From: Alphaproteobacteria bacterium
Lineage (GTDB): Bacteria > Pseudomonadota > Alphaproteobacteria > Rhodobacterales > Rhodobacteraceae
Reading direction: 5' to 3'
Length of the DNA: 11,838 nucleotides
Assembly: GCA_030424705.1 (NCBI GenBank)
Contig: JAUHWJ010000017.1
Location: forward strand, 1 to 11,838
Numbering within the stretch: the first letter of the stretch is position 1; every line of letters starts with the position of its first letter. The position numbers were made by a program, and so were the translations under genes. Below, piece by piece: positions 1 to 6,795 of the stretch. The notes beneath the pieces were generated by a model. The model did no database searches and had not been told where the DNA came from. It saw only the letters and a list, made by a program, of their open reading frames with translations.

Positions 1-654
1 GATCCGGTCGAAATTCGAGCCAAACCAGGTCTGCCCCGAGGAATCGTTCATCAGGGCGAGGAGGCGCGCCCGGTCCATTCCCGCCGCATCCGCCCATTCG
101 AGCGCCTGCCGCGTCGCGGCGACGGCGGCCCCGGCGACGTAGTTGTTGAGGACCTTCGCCGTCATCCCGGCGCCGAAACCGCCCATGACATGGATGTTGC
201 GCCCCATCGCCTCGAAGAGCGGGCGCAAGCGGGCGAGCGCCTCCGGCTCCCCGCCGAGCATGAAGGAGAGGCGCCGCTCCTCCGCCGCGACCTGGGCGCC
301 GGACATCGGCGCATCGACGAGCGCGAGATCGGCCGGCGCGCGCGCCGCGATCCCGGGCAGGAGGCGCGGCGAGAGGGTGGAGGAGATGACAAGCGTGCGG
401 AGGCGGGGGGCGGAGAAGGCGCGCTGCTCGGCGAAGAGCAGCGCCTCCGTCTCCGCCGCGTCCCGCACGATGCTGAAGAGCGTCTCCGTCTCCGCCAGCA
501 TGGTCCCGGCGTCGATCATCTCCTCCGGCGCGGCGCCGAGGGTGGAGGCCGGGCGGATGTCGAAGCCGCGCGCGTCGAACCCGGCGGCGCGGAGCGCACG
601 GAGCATCGGCAGGCCCATGCGGCCGCATCCAGCGACAGTGATTTTCCCCGGCAT
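1..654 (-). CDS. 3-hydroxyisobutyrate dehydrogenase-family NAD(P)-dependent oxidoreductase, C-terminus cut by window edge
   Basis: The open frame starts at an ATG (complement of 652-654) and reads through the left edge without a stop, giving 218 residues of a family that usually has about 290. It begins with a Rossmann dinucleotide-binding turn, VAGCGRMGLPM (G9, G11, G14). The beta-hydroxyacid dehydrogenase substrate loop is DAPMSGAQ (residues 114-121), followed by FMLGG. The catalytic-helix motif is K167-VLNN-171, with K167 the expected general acid/base. These features place it with MmsB, GarR and glyoxylate/succinic-semialdehyde reductases, which oxidise or reduce short beta-hydroxyacids in the cytosol. 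The exact substrate cannot be read from this sequence. A strong Shine-Dalgarno, AAGGAGG (complement of 664-670), lies 9 nt before the ATG and supports this start. It is transcribed divergently from the DUF952 gene across a 49-bp spacer. Confidence 0.9.
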   Translation of the reverse strand, partial: MPGKITVAGCGRMGLPMLRALRAAGFDARGFDIRPASTLGAAPEEMIDAGTMLAETETLFSIVRDAAETEALLFAEQRAFSAPRLRTLVISSTLSPRLLPGIAARAPADLALVDAPMSGAQVAAEERRLSFMLGGEPEALARLRPLFEAMGRNIHVMGGFGAGMTAKVLNNYVAGAAVAATRQALEWADAAGMDRARLLALMNDSSGQTWFGSNFDRI

Positions 655-703
655 GGCGACGCCCCTCCTTGACCTTCCCCGCCGGGGGACGGAAGCAGGG
701 TTC

Positions 704-1042
704 ATGCTGATCTTCAAGATATTCGCCGCGGAGGAATGGGCCGCGCTGGAGCGGGACGGGGCGACCACGGGCGCGCCGGTGGACCTCGCGGACGGCTTCA
801 TCCATTTCTCGACCGCAGAACAGGCGCCGGAAACGGCGGTGAGGCATTTCGCCGGGCGGGAGGGGCTCGTGCTCGTCGCCGTGGAGGCGGAGGCGCTGGG
901 CGACGCCTTGAAATGGGAGCCTTCGCGAGGCGGGGCGCTCTTTCCGCATCTCTATGCGCCGCTCGGTCGCGAGCAGGTTCTGTGGGCGAAGCCGCTGCGG
1001 CTCTCGGCCTCCGGGGCGCATGTCTTTCCGGCCATGACGTGA
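704..1042 (+). CDS. DUF952 family protein
   Basis: This 112-residue protein begins MLIFKIFAAEEWAAL. It carries the family hallmarks DGFIHFST (residues 30-37) and HLYAPL (82-87), with WEPSRGG (71-77) between them, so it is full length and a single domain. The conserved His, Ser/Thr and Tyr residues hint at an enzymatic or ligand-binding role, but the biochemical function of DUF952 is not established to my knowledge, and I assign none. It has no signal peptide or membrane segment. The frame stays open far upstream to 143, but those upstream Met codons lie antisense to the oxidoreductase. The ATG at 704 matches the usual N-terminus of the family and has a GGAAG/CAGGG purine stretch just before it. 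Its stop overlaps the pyrD start (GTGA at 1039-1042), so the two are probably co-transcribed and translationally coupled. Confidence 0.88.
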   Translation: MLIFKIFAAEEWAALERDGATTGAPVDLADGFIHFSTAEQAPETAVRHFAGREGLVLVAVEAEALGDALKWEPSRGGALFPHLYAPLGREQVLWAKPLRLSASGAHVFPAMT

Positions 1043-2064
1043 GCCTCGCGGAGCGCGCCGCCCTCGCCGCATTGCGGCGGCTCGACCCGGAGCGGGCGCA
1101 CGGGCTGGCGCTCGCGGCGCTGCGGCTCGGGCTCGGGCCGCGCCATGAGCCGGACCCGATCCTGTCAACGACGCTTTTCGGGCTTCGGCTGCCCTCTCCG
1201 GTCGGCGTCGCCGCAGGGTTCGACAAGAACGCCGTCGCGCCGGAGGCGATGCTGCGGGCGGGGTTCGGCTTCGTCGAGATCGGAGCGGTGACGCCACGCC
1301 CGCAGGCGGGCAATGCGCGGCCGCGGCTCTTTCGCCTTGCGGAGGACCGGGCGGCGATCAACCGGTTCGGCTTCAACAACGAGGGGCTGGAGGCGGTCGC
1401 CACGCGGCTCCGGGCCTTCCGGGGGGAGCGGGCGCGGCTCTGGGCCAATCTCGGCGCGAACAAGGAGAGCGAGGACCGGGCGGGGGATTATGTCGCCGTG
1501 ATGCGGGGGCTGCACGGGCTCGTCGGCGCGATGACGCTGAACGTCTCCTCCCCCAACACCGAGAAGCTGCGGGACTTGCAGGGGCCGGCGGCGCTTTCCG
1601 CCCTGCTCGCCCGCGCGGCGGAGGCGCGGGAGGCGCTTGGCGCGCCGCGCTTTCCGCTCCTCCTCAAGATCGCGCCGGACCTGACGGACGCGGAAATCGG
1701 CGCACTGGCCGCGGCGGCGATGGCGGGGGGGATTGACGGAATCGTGGCGACGAACACGACGCTTTCGCGTGAGGGGCTCCACTCCCCCCATGCGCGGGAG
1801 GCGGGCGGGCTTTCCGGCGCGCCGCTGAAGGCGAAGGCGCTGCATGTGCTCCACAGGCTCCGGATCGAGATGGGGGGCGCGTTGCCGCTGATCGGGGTCG
1901 GCGGGATCGGGAGCGCGGAGGATGCGGCGGAGCGGCTGGAGGCCGGGGCCTCGGCGGTGCAGCTCTACACCGCGATGGTCTATGCCGGCCCCTCGCTCGG
2001 CGCGGAGATCAACCGGGGGCTGGCGGCGCGGATGCGGGCCGGGGCGCTCAGCGCGCGCGCTTGA
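1039..2064 (+). CDS. pyrD: Dihydroorotate dehydrogenase (quinone), class 2
   Basis: PyrD oxidises dihydroorotate to orotate in de novo pyrimidine synthesis and passes electrons to membrane quinone. I start it at the GTG at 1039, which overlaps the DUF952 stop as GTGA and gives 341 residues, a normal class 2 length. The amphipathic N-terminus (LAERAALAALRRLDPERAHGL) is the helical quinone- and membrane-associating extension that separates class 2 from class 1 enzymes. FMN and substrate motifs appear in order: AAGFDKNA (58-65), NRFGFNN (108-114), the active-site NVSSPNT (168-174, containing the catalytic serine of class 2 enzymes), LKIAPD (209-214), ATNTT (237-241), GVGGI (286-290) and QLYTAMVY (308-315). 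No expected residue is missing. The open frame continues upstream to 736, but that part lies over DUF952 and has no family similarity. The 3' end overlaps the convergent Smr gene by 17 bp. Confidence 0.96.
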   Translation: MSLAERAALAALRRLDPERAHGLALAALRLGLGPRHEPDPILSTTLFGLRLPSPVGVAAGFDKNAVAPEAMLRAGFGFVEIGAVTPRPQAGNARPRLFRLAEDRAAINRFGFNNEGLEAVATRLRAFRGERARLWANLGANKESEDRAGDYVAVMRGLHGLVGAMTLNVSSPNTEKLRDLQGPAALSALLARAAEAREALGAPRFPLLLKIAPDLTDAEIGALAAAAMAGGIDGIVATNTTLSREGLHSPHAREAGGLSGAPLKAKALHVLHRLRIEMGGALPLIGVGGIGSAEDAAERLEAGASAVQLYTAMVYAGPSLGAEINRGLAARMRAGALSARA

Positions 2065-2623
2065 GATAGACGTAGAGCGCGCCGCCGCCGCCATGGCGCG
2101 GATGGGCGGGCGTGACGTTCACGACGATCTCCGAAAGCGGCGGCGTCTCCAGCCAGAAGGGCGTCTCGCGGCGGAGGATGCCCGGCGCGCCCTCGCCGAA
2201 GCCGCCCTTGCCGGTGATGACGAGGACGCAGCGGCGCCCGGCCGCGCGGCTCTCGAACAGGAAGGCGGCGAGGGCGCGGTGGGCGGCGAGGGCGGTCATC
2301 CCGTGCAGGTCGATCCGCGCGTCGGGCGCGCGGCGGCCCTTGCGGAGCCGCGTTTCGGTTGCGCGGTCGAGCCCGCTTGGCGGGGCGGGGCGGGGGCGAG
2401 GCAGGGAGACAGGGGGTTCCGAACGGCCGGCAGGGCGAAGAATCACCGGGTCCAGACGCGGGATCTCGGCCGGCTCCCCGGACGCGGCGGCGGGGCGCGG
2501 CACGCTCACCGGCTTCGGCGGGGCGGGGGGCGGCGCCGTTTCCGCCCTTCGGTTCCAGGAGCCGGCGACCGCATCCCAGAGCGCGCGTTCCTCCGCCGTG
2601 GGCCGGCGGCCGCGGCGGCTCAT
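2048..2623 (-). CDS. Smr (MutS2 C-terminal-like) domain protein
   Basis: The protein has 191 residues. The basic N-terminus (MSRRGRRPTAEERALW) leads into a proline-rich, probably disordered linker (about 30-85). A C-terminal Smr domain follows (about 103-188), with the signature DLHGMT (105-110) and VITGKGG (135-141) and the ending ALYVYLKR. Stand-alone Smr proteins of this architecture are common in alphaproteobacteria. The family is associated with endonuclease or nucleic-acid-binding activity, but the target of this protein is unknown. The start is the ATG at the complement of 2621-2623, which overlaps the mltA stop as ATGA and indicates translational coupling. Longer in-frame extensions upstream lie inside mltA and are rejected. 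It is the last gene of the Tim44-like/mltA/Smr operon and ends inside the 3' end of pyrD. Confidence 0.9.
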   Translation of the reverse strand: MSRRGRRPTAEERALWDAVAGSWNRRAETAPPPAPPKPVSVPRPAAASGEPAEIPRLDPVILRPAGRSEPPVSLPRPRPAPPSGLDRATETRLRKGRRAPDARIDLHGMTALAAHRALAAFLFESRAAGRRCVLVITGKGGFGEGAPGILRRETPFWLETPPLSEIVVNVTPAHPRHGGGGALYVYLKRAR

Positions 2624-3648
2624 GCGCCGATCCGCCGCGCCGCCCCGCGCGGCAGGAGCGTGACGAGCCGGCCTGGCGCCTTGATGCGGCCTGCCCGGCG
2701 GCCCGCCTCCGGCCCCGCGCCGATGAAGAGATCGGCCCGGCCCGGGCCCTTGATCGCCGCCCCGACATCCTGCGCCACCATGAGCCGACCCGCGAAGCCC
2801 TCCACCGCAGCCTCGACCCATAGCGGGGCGCCGAGCGGCTGGAGCGCGGGGTCGACCGCGGCGCTCACCATCGCGGTAAGCGGCACGCCGAGCGCGCCGA
2901 CCGGGCCTTCATGCTCGGCAAGGCCGGGCCGCTCCTCGAAGAAGATATAGGACGGGTTTTCGTTCATCAGCGCCTGCGCGCGGGCGGGATTGGCGCGAAG
3001 CCAGCGCCGGATCCCGCCGACGGAGGCGGCTTCCCCCTTCAGGCCGCGGCGCGCGAGGGCCTGGCCGATGGAGCGGTAGGGATGCGCGTTGCGGCCGGCG
3101 AAGCCGACGCGGACGAGCCCGCCATCCGGCAGGCGGATGCGCCCCGATCCCTGGATGTGGAGGAAGAACGCCTCGACCGGATCGGCCAGCCAGAGCAGTT
3201 CGAGCCCGCGCCCGTCCAGCTTTCCGGCCGCGATCTCGCCCCGCGTGAAGGCGAGCAGCGCCGCATCGGTGGGCTTTCGGCGGATCGGGTGGCGGTGGCG
3301 CGAATCGGGGGCGCGCGCGCCGGCGATCTCCGGCTCGTAATAGGCGGTGAAGAGCGCGTCGGAAGCGAGGGCGACGGGGACGAAGAGCGCCTCGAAGGCC
3401 GCGCGCGCGTCTCCGGGGCCCGGTGGGAGGGCCGCAGCGATCTCCGCCCAGTCCTCGCCAAGGACGGGGCCGGTTGGGCGAGCCCTGCCAAGAGACGCGC
3501 GGAAGGCGCGAAGCGCCGCCTCGTGATCGGCTTCCGCCCATCCGGGAAGGTCCGCGAAGGAGACGCGGCGCGGCGCGGCTACGGCGGGGAGGGCGGCCAA
3601 GGCGGCGAGCCCCGCGAGCAGCGTCCGCCGGTCCGGCCGCAGGCTCAT
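2620..3648 (-). CDS. mltA: MltA-type membrane-bound lytic murein transglycosylase, probably Tat-exported
   Basis: This 342-residue enzyme of the MltA family cleaves the MurNAc-GlcNAc bond of peptidoglycan, leaving 1,6-anhydro-muramic ends in the periplasm. The N-terminus (MSLRPDRRTLLAGLAALAAL, then PAVAA) is a signal peptide with a twin-arginine DRRTLL, suggesting Tat export and cleavage near residue 25. It has no lipobox cysteine, unlike the lipoprotein MltA of E. coli. MltA-domain motifs include TAYYEPE (101-107), HPIRR (120-124), HIQGSGR (164-170) and NPSYIFF (231-237). The C-terminal 3D domain has MVAQDVG (290-296), AIKG (298-301) and ADLF (305-308); D306 aligns with the catalytic Asp by motif. 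The ATG overlaps the upstream stop (ATGA, 3645-3648). An alternative start at 3711 would add 21 residues inside the upstream gene without signal-peptide character. Confidence 0.95.
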   Translation of the reverse strand: MSLRPDRRTLLAGLAALAALPAVAAPRRVSFADLPGWAEADHEAALRAFRASLGRARPTGPVLGEDWAEIAAALPPGPGDARAAFEALFVPVALASDALFTAYYEPEIAGARAPDSRHRHPIRRKPTDAALLAFTRGEIAAGKLDGRGLELLWLADPVEAFFLHIQGSGRIRLPDGGLVRVGFAGRNAHPYRSIGQALARRGLKGEAASVGGIRRWLRANPARAQALMNENPSYIFFEERPGLAEHEGPVGALGVPLTAMVSAAVDPALQPLGAPLWVEAAVEGFAGRLMVAQDVGAAIKGPGRADLFIGAGPEAGRRAGRIKAPGRLVTLLPRGAARRIGA

Positions 3649-4292
3649 TCCCCCGTGGCGATGAGGAGCCAGTTCGGATCGGGCGCGCCGAGGCGGCGGC
3701 CGAAGGTCCACTGGTCCGTCTCGCGCCGGATCTCGTTCGGATCGCCCTCGACGATGCGATGCTCGGCGTCGCGAACCACGGTGACGAGCTCGCCGACGAA
3801 GCGCATGTCGATCTCGGCGATCTGCTCCTCCTCGTCGAAGCGGGCGGCGATGATCTTCGCCTCACGGACGCCGACAAAGCGGGCGTCAACGGTCAGGCCC
3901 TCGTCGGCGCGCTGGTCGATAGCGGCGGCGAAGTCACGGTAGACATCGGGGGAGAGGTAGGCCTCGAGGGTCTGCTTGTCGCCGTTCTCGAAGGCCATCA
4001 GCAGCATCTCGTAGGCGCGCTTCGCGCCCTCGGTGAAGTCGCGGGGCGAGAAGTCGGGCTCCACCGCGCGCATCGCCGCCCAGGTCTCCGACAAAGGATC
4101 GGTCGAAGCGATGGGTTCGGGCTCCGCCTTCTCCTCCAGCGCGGGGGCGGGGCGGGCGGCCGAACGCTCCCCGAAGACCGGTTCGGGCTTCTTCTCCAGC
4201 CCGGTCTTGGTGCCCAGCACGTTCTTCAGCCTCATGACGAGGAACACGGTGATCCCCGCGAGGATGAGAAGCGTGAGCAGGCCGTCGCCCAT
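3645..4292 (-). CDS. Tim44-like domain inner-membrane protein
   Basis: This 215-residue protein has one N-terminal membrane segment (about residues 5-21, LLTLLILAGITVFLVM). A charged, proline-rich linker (about 30-65) follows, then a Tim44-like domain (about 66-212) with recognisable pieces such as FTEGAKRAYEMLLMAF, LEAYLSPDVYRDF and DQWTFGRRL near the end. Bacterial Tim44-like proteins are common in alphaproteobacteria and resemble the mitochondrial protein that docks the import motor at TIM23. The bacterial role is less clear and is thought to be at the inner membrane. A Shine-Dalgarno AGGAG (complement of 4301-4305) sits 8 nt before the ATG. It is the first gene of the operon with mltA and the Smr gene, and it is divergent from fxsA. 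Adjacency to a secreted murein hydrolase and to secB and fxsA suggests an envelope role, which is inference. Confidence 0.9.
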   Translation of the reverse strand: MGDGLLTLLILAGITVFLVMRLKNVLGTKTGLEKKPEPVFGERSAARPAPALEEKAEPEPIASTDPLSETWAAMRAVEPDFSPRDFTEGAKRAYEMLLMAFENGDKQTLEAYLSPDVYRDFAAAIDQRADEGLTVDARFVGVREAKIIAARFDEEEQIAEIDMRFVGELVTVVRDAEHRIVEGDPNEIRRETDQWTFGRRLGAPDPNWLLIATGE

Positions 4293-4418
4293 GAGATGGT
4301 CTCCTGTAGCGGCCAGGTTGGCGCGGGCCGCGTTCCTACCCTATTTAAGGGCGAGGGCCGCCCCTGTCCACGCCGCCGCCCCGAGCGCACGGCGAAGGGC
4401 GTCCTGTCAGGAGGCTGC
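4293..4418. promoter_or_regulatory. Divergent promoter region between Tim44-like gene and fxsA
   Basis: This 126-bp spacer holds the only AT-rich island for some distance (CTATTTAAG, 4341-4349). On the minus strand a TGGACA (complement of 4365-4370) lies 16 nt from TTAAAT (complement of 4343-4348), a reasonable sigma-70-type promoter for the Tim44-like/mltA/Smr operon with a leader of roughly 45 nt. On the plus strand TTGGCG (4318-4323) lies 18 nt before TATTTA (4342-4347), a weaker candidate for fxsA. The two -10 candidates occupy the same bases, so firing in the two directions may be mutually exclusive. The assignments rest on pattern matching only. Confidence 0.45.
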
Positions 4419-4901
4419 ATGTGGCTGCTCGCCGCGCTCATTCTCGTTCCGCTGATCGAGATCGGGCTTTTCATCGAGATCGGAGGAGCTCTCGGGCTCT
4501 GGCCGACGCTGGCGCTGATCCTCGTCACGGCGGCGCTCGGCGCCGGGCTGATGCGCGCGCAGGGTTTCGCCGCAATGATGAGAATGCGAGACGCAATGGA
4601 GCGGGGAGAGGACCCGCGCGGGCCGCTGGCTGAAGGGGCGATGATCCTTTTCGCCGGCGCGCTGATGCTGACGCCCGGTTTCTTCACCGACGCGCTGGGG
4701 CTTCTCTTCCTGCTGCCGCCCGTCAGACATGCGGTCATCGCCTGGGCCGGCCCGCGCCTCGCCGCGCGGTCGGCGGCGCATCGGGCGGGAGGCGCGGCGC
4801 GGCGGGAGGCGCCGATCTCGGCGGAATACGAGGTGATCGACGAGGCGGAGCCGCGCGGCGAGAGCGGCTGGACCCGCCCGCCGGGGCCGCGGGACGACTG
4901 A
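4419..4901 (+). CDS. fxsA: FxsA family inner-membrane protein
   Basis: The protein has 160 residues. Hydrophobic segments lie at about 2-20, 26-46 and 73-98. The family hallmark follows in the last of these: LTPGFFTDALGLLFLLPPVR (84-103). A hydrophilic C-terminal tail contains EYEVIDE, a short motif common at the end of FxsA proteins. In E. coli FxsA is the suppressor of F exclusion of phage T7. The physiological function elsewhere is unknown. A very good Shine-Dalgarno, AGGAGG (4409-4414), lies 4 nt before the ATG and fixes the start. The frame is open far upstream (to 3423) only because the opposite strand is coding there. The fxsA-secB neighbourhood beside dnaQ is typical of Rhodobacterales. 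Confidence 0.93.
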   Translation: MWLLAALILVPLIEIGLFIEIGGALGLWPTLALILVTAALGAGLMRAQGFAAMMRMRDAMERGEDPRGPLAEGAMILFAGALMLTPGFFTDALGLLFLLPPVRHAVIAWAGPRLAARSAAHRAGGAARREAPISAEYEVIDEAEPRGESGWTRPPGPRDD

Positions 4902-4990
4902 GCCGCGATTGCTCCGATGGGACCGTCGTGCTAGCGCAACCGGGGAAAGGCCCGTGGTTTCGGGCCGGGAAACGGATTTCGGGGGATTTC
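4902..4990 (+). promoter_or_regulatory. Possible secB promoter in the fxsA-secB spacer
   Basis: The 89-bp gap between the fxsA stop and the secB start contains TTGCTC (4909-4914), then a 17-nt spacer and TAGCGC (4932-4937). The -35 TTG is acceptable but the -10 is poor against the sigma-70 consensus. secB could therefore be read from this promoter, from fxsA, or both. No convincing terminator hairpin is present in the gap. Confidence 0.3.
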
Positions 4991-5497
4991 ATGGCGGAAG
5001 CGGACAAGGGCGCGGGCGCGGTTCAGGACGGGGCGGCGACGCCGCGGGTTTCGATCAAGGCGCAATATGTGCGCGACGCTTCGTTCGAGAACATCGCCGT
5101 GCGCAGCGGCGACGGGCGGATGGACGTGAAGCCCGAGATCCAGGTCGCCGTGAATCTCGACGCCAAGAAGCGCTCCGCCTCGCTCTATGAGGTCATCCTC
5201 AAGGTGACCGGCACGGCGCGGGCCGGCGAGGAGACGATGTTCGTCGTCGAGGTCGAATATGCCGGGCTCTTCGAGCTGACGGGCGTGCCGGAGGCGCAGG
5301 TTCATCCCTATCTCCTGATCGAATGCCCGCGGCTCCTGTTCCCGTTCGCACGGCGAATCGTCGCCGACCTGACGCGGGACGGCGGCTATCCGCCGCTCAT
5401 GCTCGACCTCGTGGATTTCGCAGCGCTTTATCGGGCGGAGATCGAGCGCCGGCGCGCGGCCGAAGCGGCGAAAGCGGAGACCGCAGGGAACGCCTGA
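4991..5497 (+). CDS. secB: Protein-export chaperone SecB
   Basis: SecB is a homotetrameric cytosolic chaperone that holds pre-proteins unfolded and delivers them to SecA. The predicted protein has 168 residues, normal for alphaproteobacterial SecB. After a short variable N-terminus come IKAQYVRDASFEN (22-34), the strand LYEVILKVTGTA (65-76), VEVEYAGLFEL (86-96), CPRLLFPFARRIVADLTRDG (112-131) and PPLMLDLVDFAALY (134-147). The acidic and hydrophobic conserved stretches match the family throughout. The frame extends upstream to 4928, but the added residues resemble no SecB, so the ATG at 4991 is chosen. The match of its start to a Shine-Dalgarno is weak (GGGGGA at about 4981). It is convergent with dnaQ, with stop codons 4 bp apart. 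Confidence 0.96.
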   Translation: MAEADKGAGAVQDGAATPRVSIKAQYVRDASFENIAVRSGDGRMDVKPEIQVAVNLDAKKRSASLYEVILKVTGTARAGEETMFVVEVEYAGLFELTGVPEAQVHPYLLIECPRLLFPFARRIVADLTRDGGYPPLMLDLVDFAALYRAEIERRRAAEAAKAETAGNA

Positions 5498-5501
5498 GGG
5501 C

Positions 5502-6200
5502 TCAGCGACGCCAGAGGGCGCCTTCGCCGAGCGTGGCGACGAAGGCCTCGTGGCGGGCCAGGTCCGCCTCCGTGAGCCGGGGGGGCAGCGGAGACGGCCG
5601 GGGGCCAGGGCGCCAGGCTCCCGAGACCGGCGCCGAGGCGGCCTGTTCCGGTCGCGCGGCGGGCGCGAGAGCGGCGACGAGATCCGGCTGCCTCCCTCCG
5701 ATCAGTTCGAGATAGACCTCCGCCAGAAGCTCGCTGTCGAGCAGCGCGCCGTGCTTCTCCCGCGCCGAATTGTCCACGCCGAAGCGGCGGCAGAGCGCGT
5801 CGAGCCCGGCCGGCGAGCCGGGGAAGCGCCGCCGGGCGATGGCGAGCGTGTCCACCGCCCGATCCGCCGGCAAGGCGGGGATGCCGAGGGCGGAAAGCTC
5901 CGCGTTCAGGAACTTCATGTCGAAGGCGGCGTTATGGATGATGAGCGGCGCGTCGCCGATGAAGGCGAGGAACGCCTCCGCCACCGCGGCGAAGACGGGC
6001 TCGCGGGCAAGACGCTCCGCCGAGAGGCCATGGACGGCGAAGGCCTCCGCCGGCATGTCCCGCTCGGGGTTGATGTACTGGTGGTAGACCCGACCCGTCG
6101 GCAGATGGTTGAGAAGCTCAACCGCGCCGATCTCGACGATCCGGTGGCCTTCGGCCGGGTCGAGCCCGGTCGTCTCCGTGTCCATCACGATCTCACGCAT
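5502..6200 (-). CDS. dnaQ: DNA polymerase III epsilon subunit (3'-5' proofreading exonuclease)
   Basis: DnaQ is the editing subunit of the replicative polymerase core. The 232-residue protein carries the three DEDDh exonuclease motifs: ExoI MDTETTG (D7, E9), Exo[13 protein letters not shown] (D94) and Exo[13 protein letters not shown] (H150, D155). All five metal-binding or catalytic residues are present. After the nuclease domain (about 1-168) comes GGRQPDLVA (168-176), in the position of the beta-clamp-binding peptide of E. coli epsilon. A proline-rich linker and a conserved C-terminal segment ([20 protein letters not shown], then LWRR) follow, the latter probably binding the alpha subunit. 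The ATG overlaps the coaE stop by 8 bp (6193-6200). It is the last gene of the operon that begins at the putative origin. Confidence 0.96.
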   Translation of the reverse strand: MREIVMDTETTGLDPAEGHRIVEIGAVELLNHLPTGRVYHQYINPERDMPAEAFAVHGLSAERLAREPVFAAVAEAFLAFIGDAPLIIHNAAFDMKFLNAELSALGIPALPADRAVDTLAIARRRFPGSPAGLDALCRRFGVDNSAREKHGALLDSELLAEVYLELIGGRQPDLVAALAPAARPEQAASAPVSGAWRPGPRPSPLPPRLTEADLARHEAFVATLGEGALWRR

Positions 6201-6795
6201 CGCCGCCCTCCCGCTCCAGCCGCCGCATCAGCGCCCTGACCGCCGCGCGGGCTTCCTCGATCCCGGAGCCCGTGTCGATCACGACATCGGCGCGGCGCCG
6301 CTTTTCCGCGTCGGGCGTCTGCTTGGCGAGAATCGCCTCGAAGGCGGCTCCGGTCATCCCCGGCCGGGCGAGGACGCGGGCGCGCTGCATGGGCTCCGGG
6401 GCGGAGACCACGACGACCAAGTCGAAGGCGCCTTCGCCGCCTGTCTCGAAGAGAAGCGGGATGTCGAAGACGGCGACGCGTGCGCCTTCCGCTTCCGCCT
6501 GCGCCCGCGCCGCCGCGCGGTCGGCTGCGACGAGGGGATGGACGGCGGCCTCGACGCGCTTGAGGAGGCCGGGATCGGCGAGGATCGCCTCCCGGAGGCG
6601 CGTCCGGTCCACCGCGCCCTCCACGATGGCGCCGGGGGCCAGCGCGGCGATGGCGGCGACGGCGGCGCCGCCCGGGGCGTAGAGGCGCCGCACGGCTTCG
6701 TCGGCATCCCAGACCGTCGCGCCCTCCTCCCGGAAGAGGGCGGCGGTGGTGGATTTTCCCATGCCGATGGAGCCGGTGAGGCCGATGGAGATCAT
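6193..6795 (-). CDS. coaE: Dephospho-CoA kinase
   Basis: CoaE phosphorylates the 3'-hydroxyl of dephospho-CoA in the last step of coenzyme A synthesis. It has 200 residues, typical of the family. The Walker A motif is GSIGMGKST (8-16). The substrate-site [12 protein letters not shown] (28-39) supplies the conserved Asp pair. HPLV (86-89) and [10 protein letters not shown] (109-118) are CoA-domain signatures, and [16 protein letters not shown] (144-159) matches the lid/RxGMT region. The start ATG overlaps the aroE stop (ATGA, 6792-6795) and the 3' end overlaps dnaQ by 8 bp, so translation is likely coupled in both directions. Nothing looks degraded. Confidence 0.96.
   Translation of the reverse strand: MISIGLTGSIGMGKSTTAALFREEGATVWDADEAVRRLYAPGGAAVAAIAALAPGAIVEGAVDRTRLREAILADPGLLKRVEAAVHPLVAADRAAARAQAEAEGARVAVFDIPLLFETGGEGAFDLVVVVSAPEPMQRARVLARPGMTGAAFEAILAKQTPDAEKRRRADVVIDTGSGIEEARAAVRALMRRLEREGGDA

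Noticed and set aside
736..1038. N-terminal extension of pyrD
   Set aside because: It lies over the DUF952 gene in another frame and has no similarity to PyrD. The GTG at 1039 gives the normal class 2 length.
1165..2094. 309-codon minus-strand open frame over pyrD
   Set aside because: Its product is an arginine- and proline-rich shadow with no domain, and pyrD is clearly the coding strand.
3423..4901. A 492-codon plus-strand open frame covering the Tim44-like gene region and ending with fxsA
   Set aside because: Only the last 160 codons resemble a protein family (FxsA) and have a Shine-Dalgarno. The rest is antisense to mltA and the Tim44-like gene, and such open frames are common in high-GC DNA.
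5494..5505. Inverted repeat CTGAG-GG-CTCAG containing both secB and dnaQ stops
   Set aside because: The loop is only 2 nt and there is no T-run on either side, so it is not a convincing bidirectional terminator.
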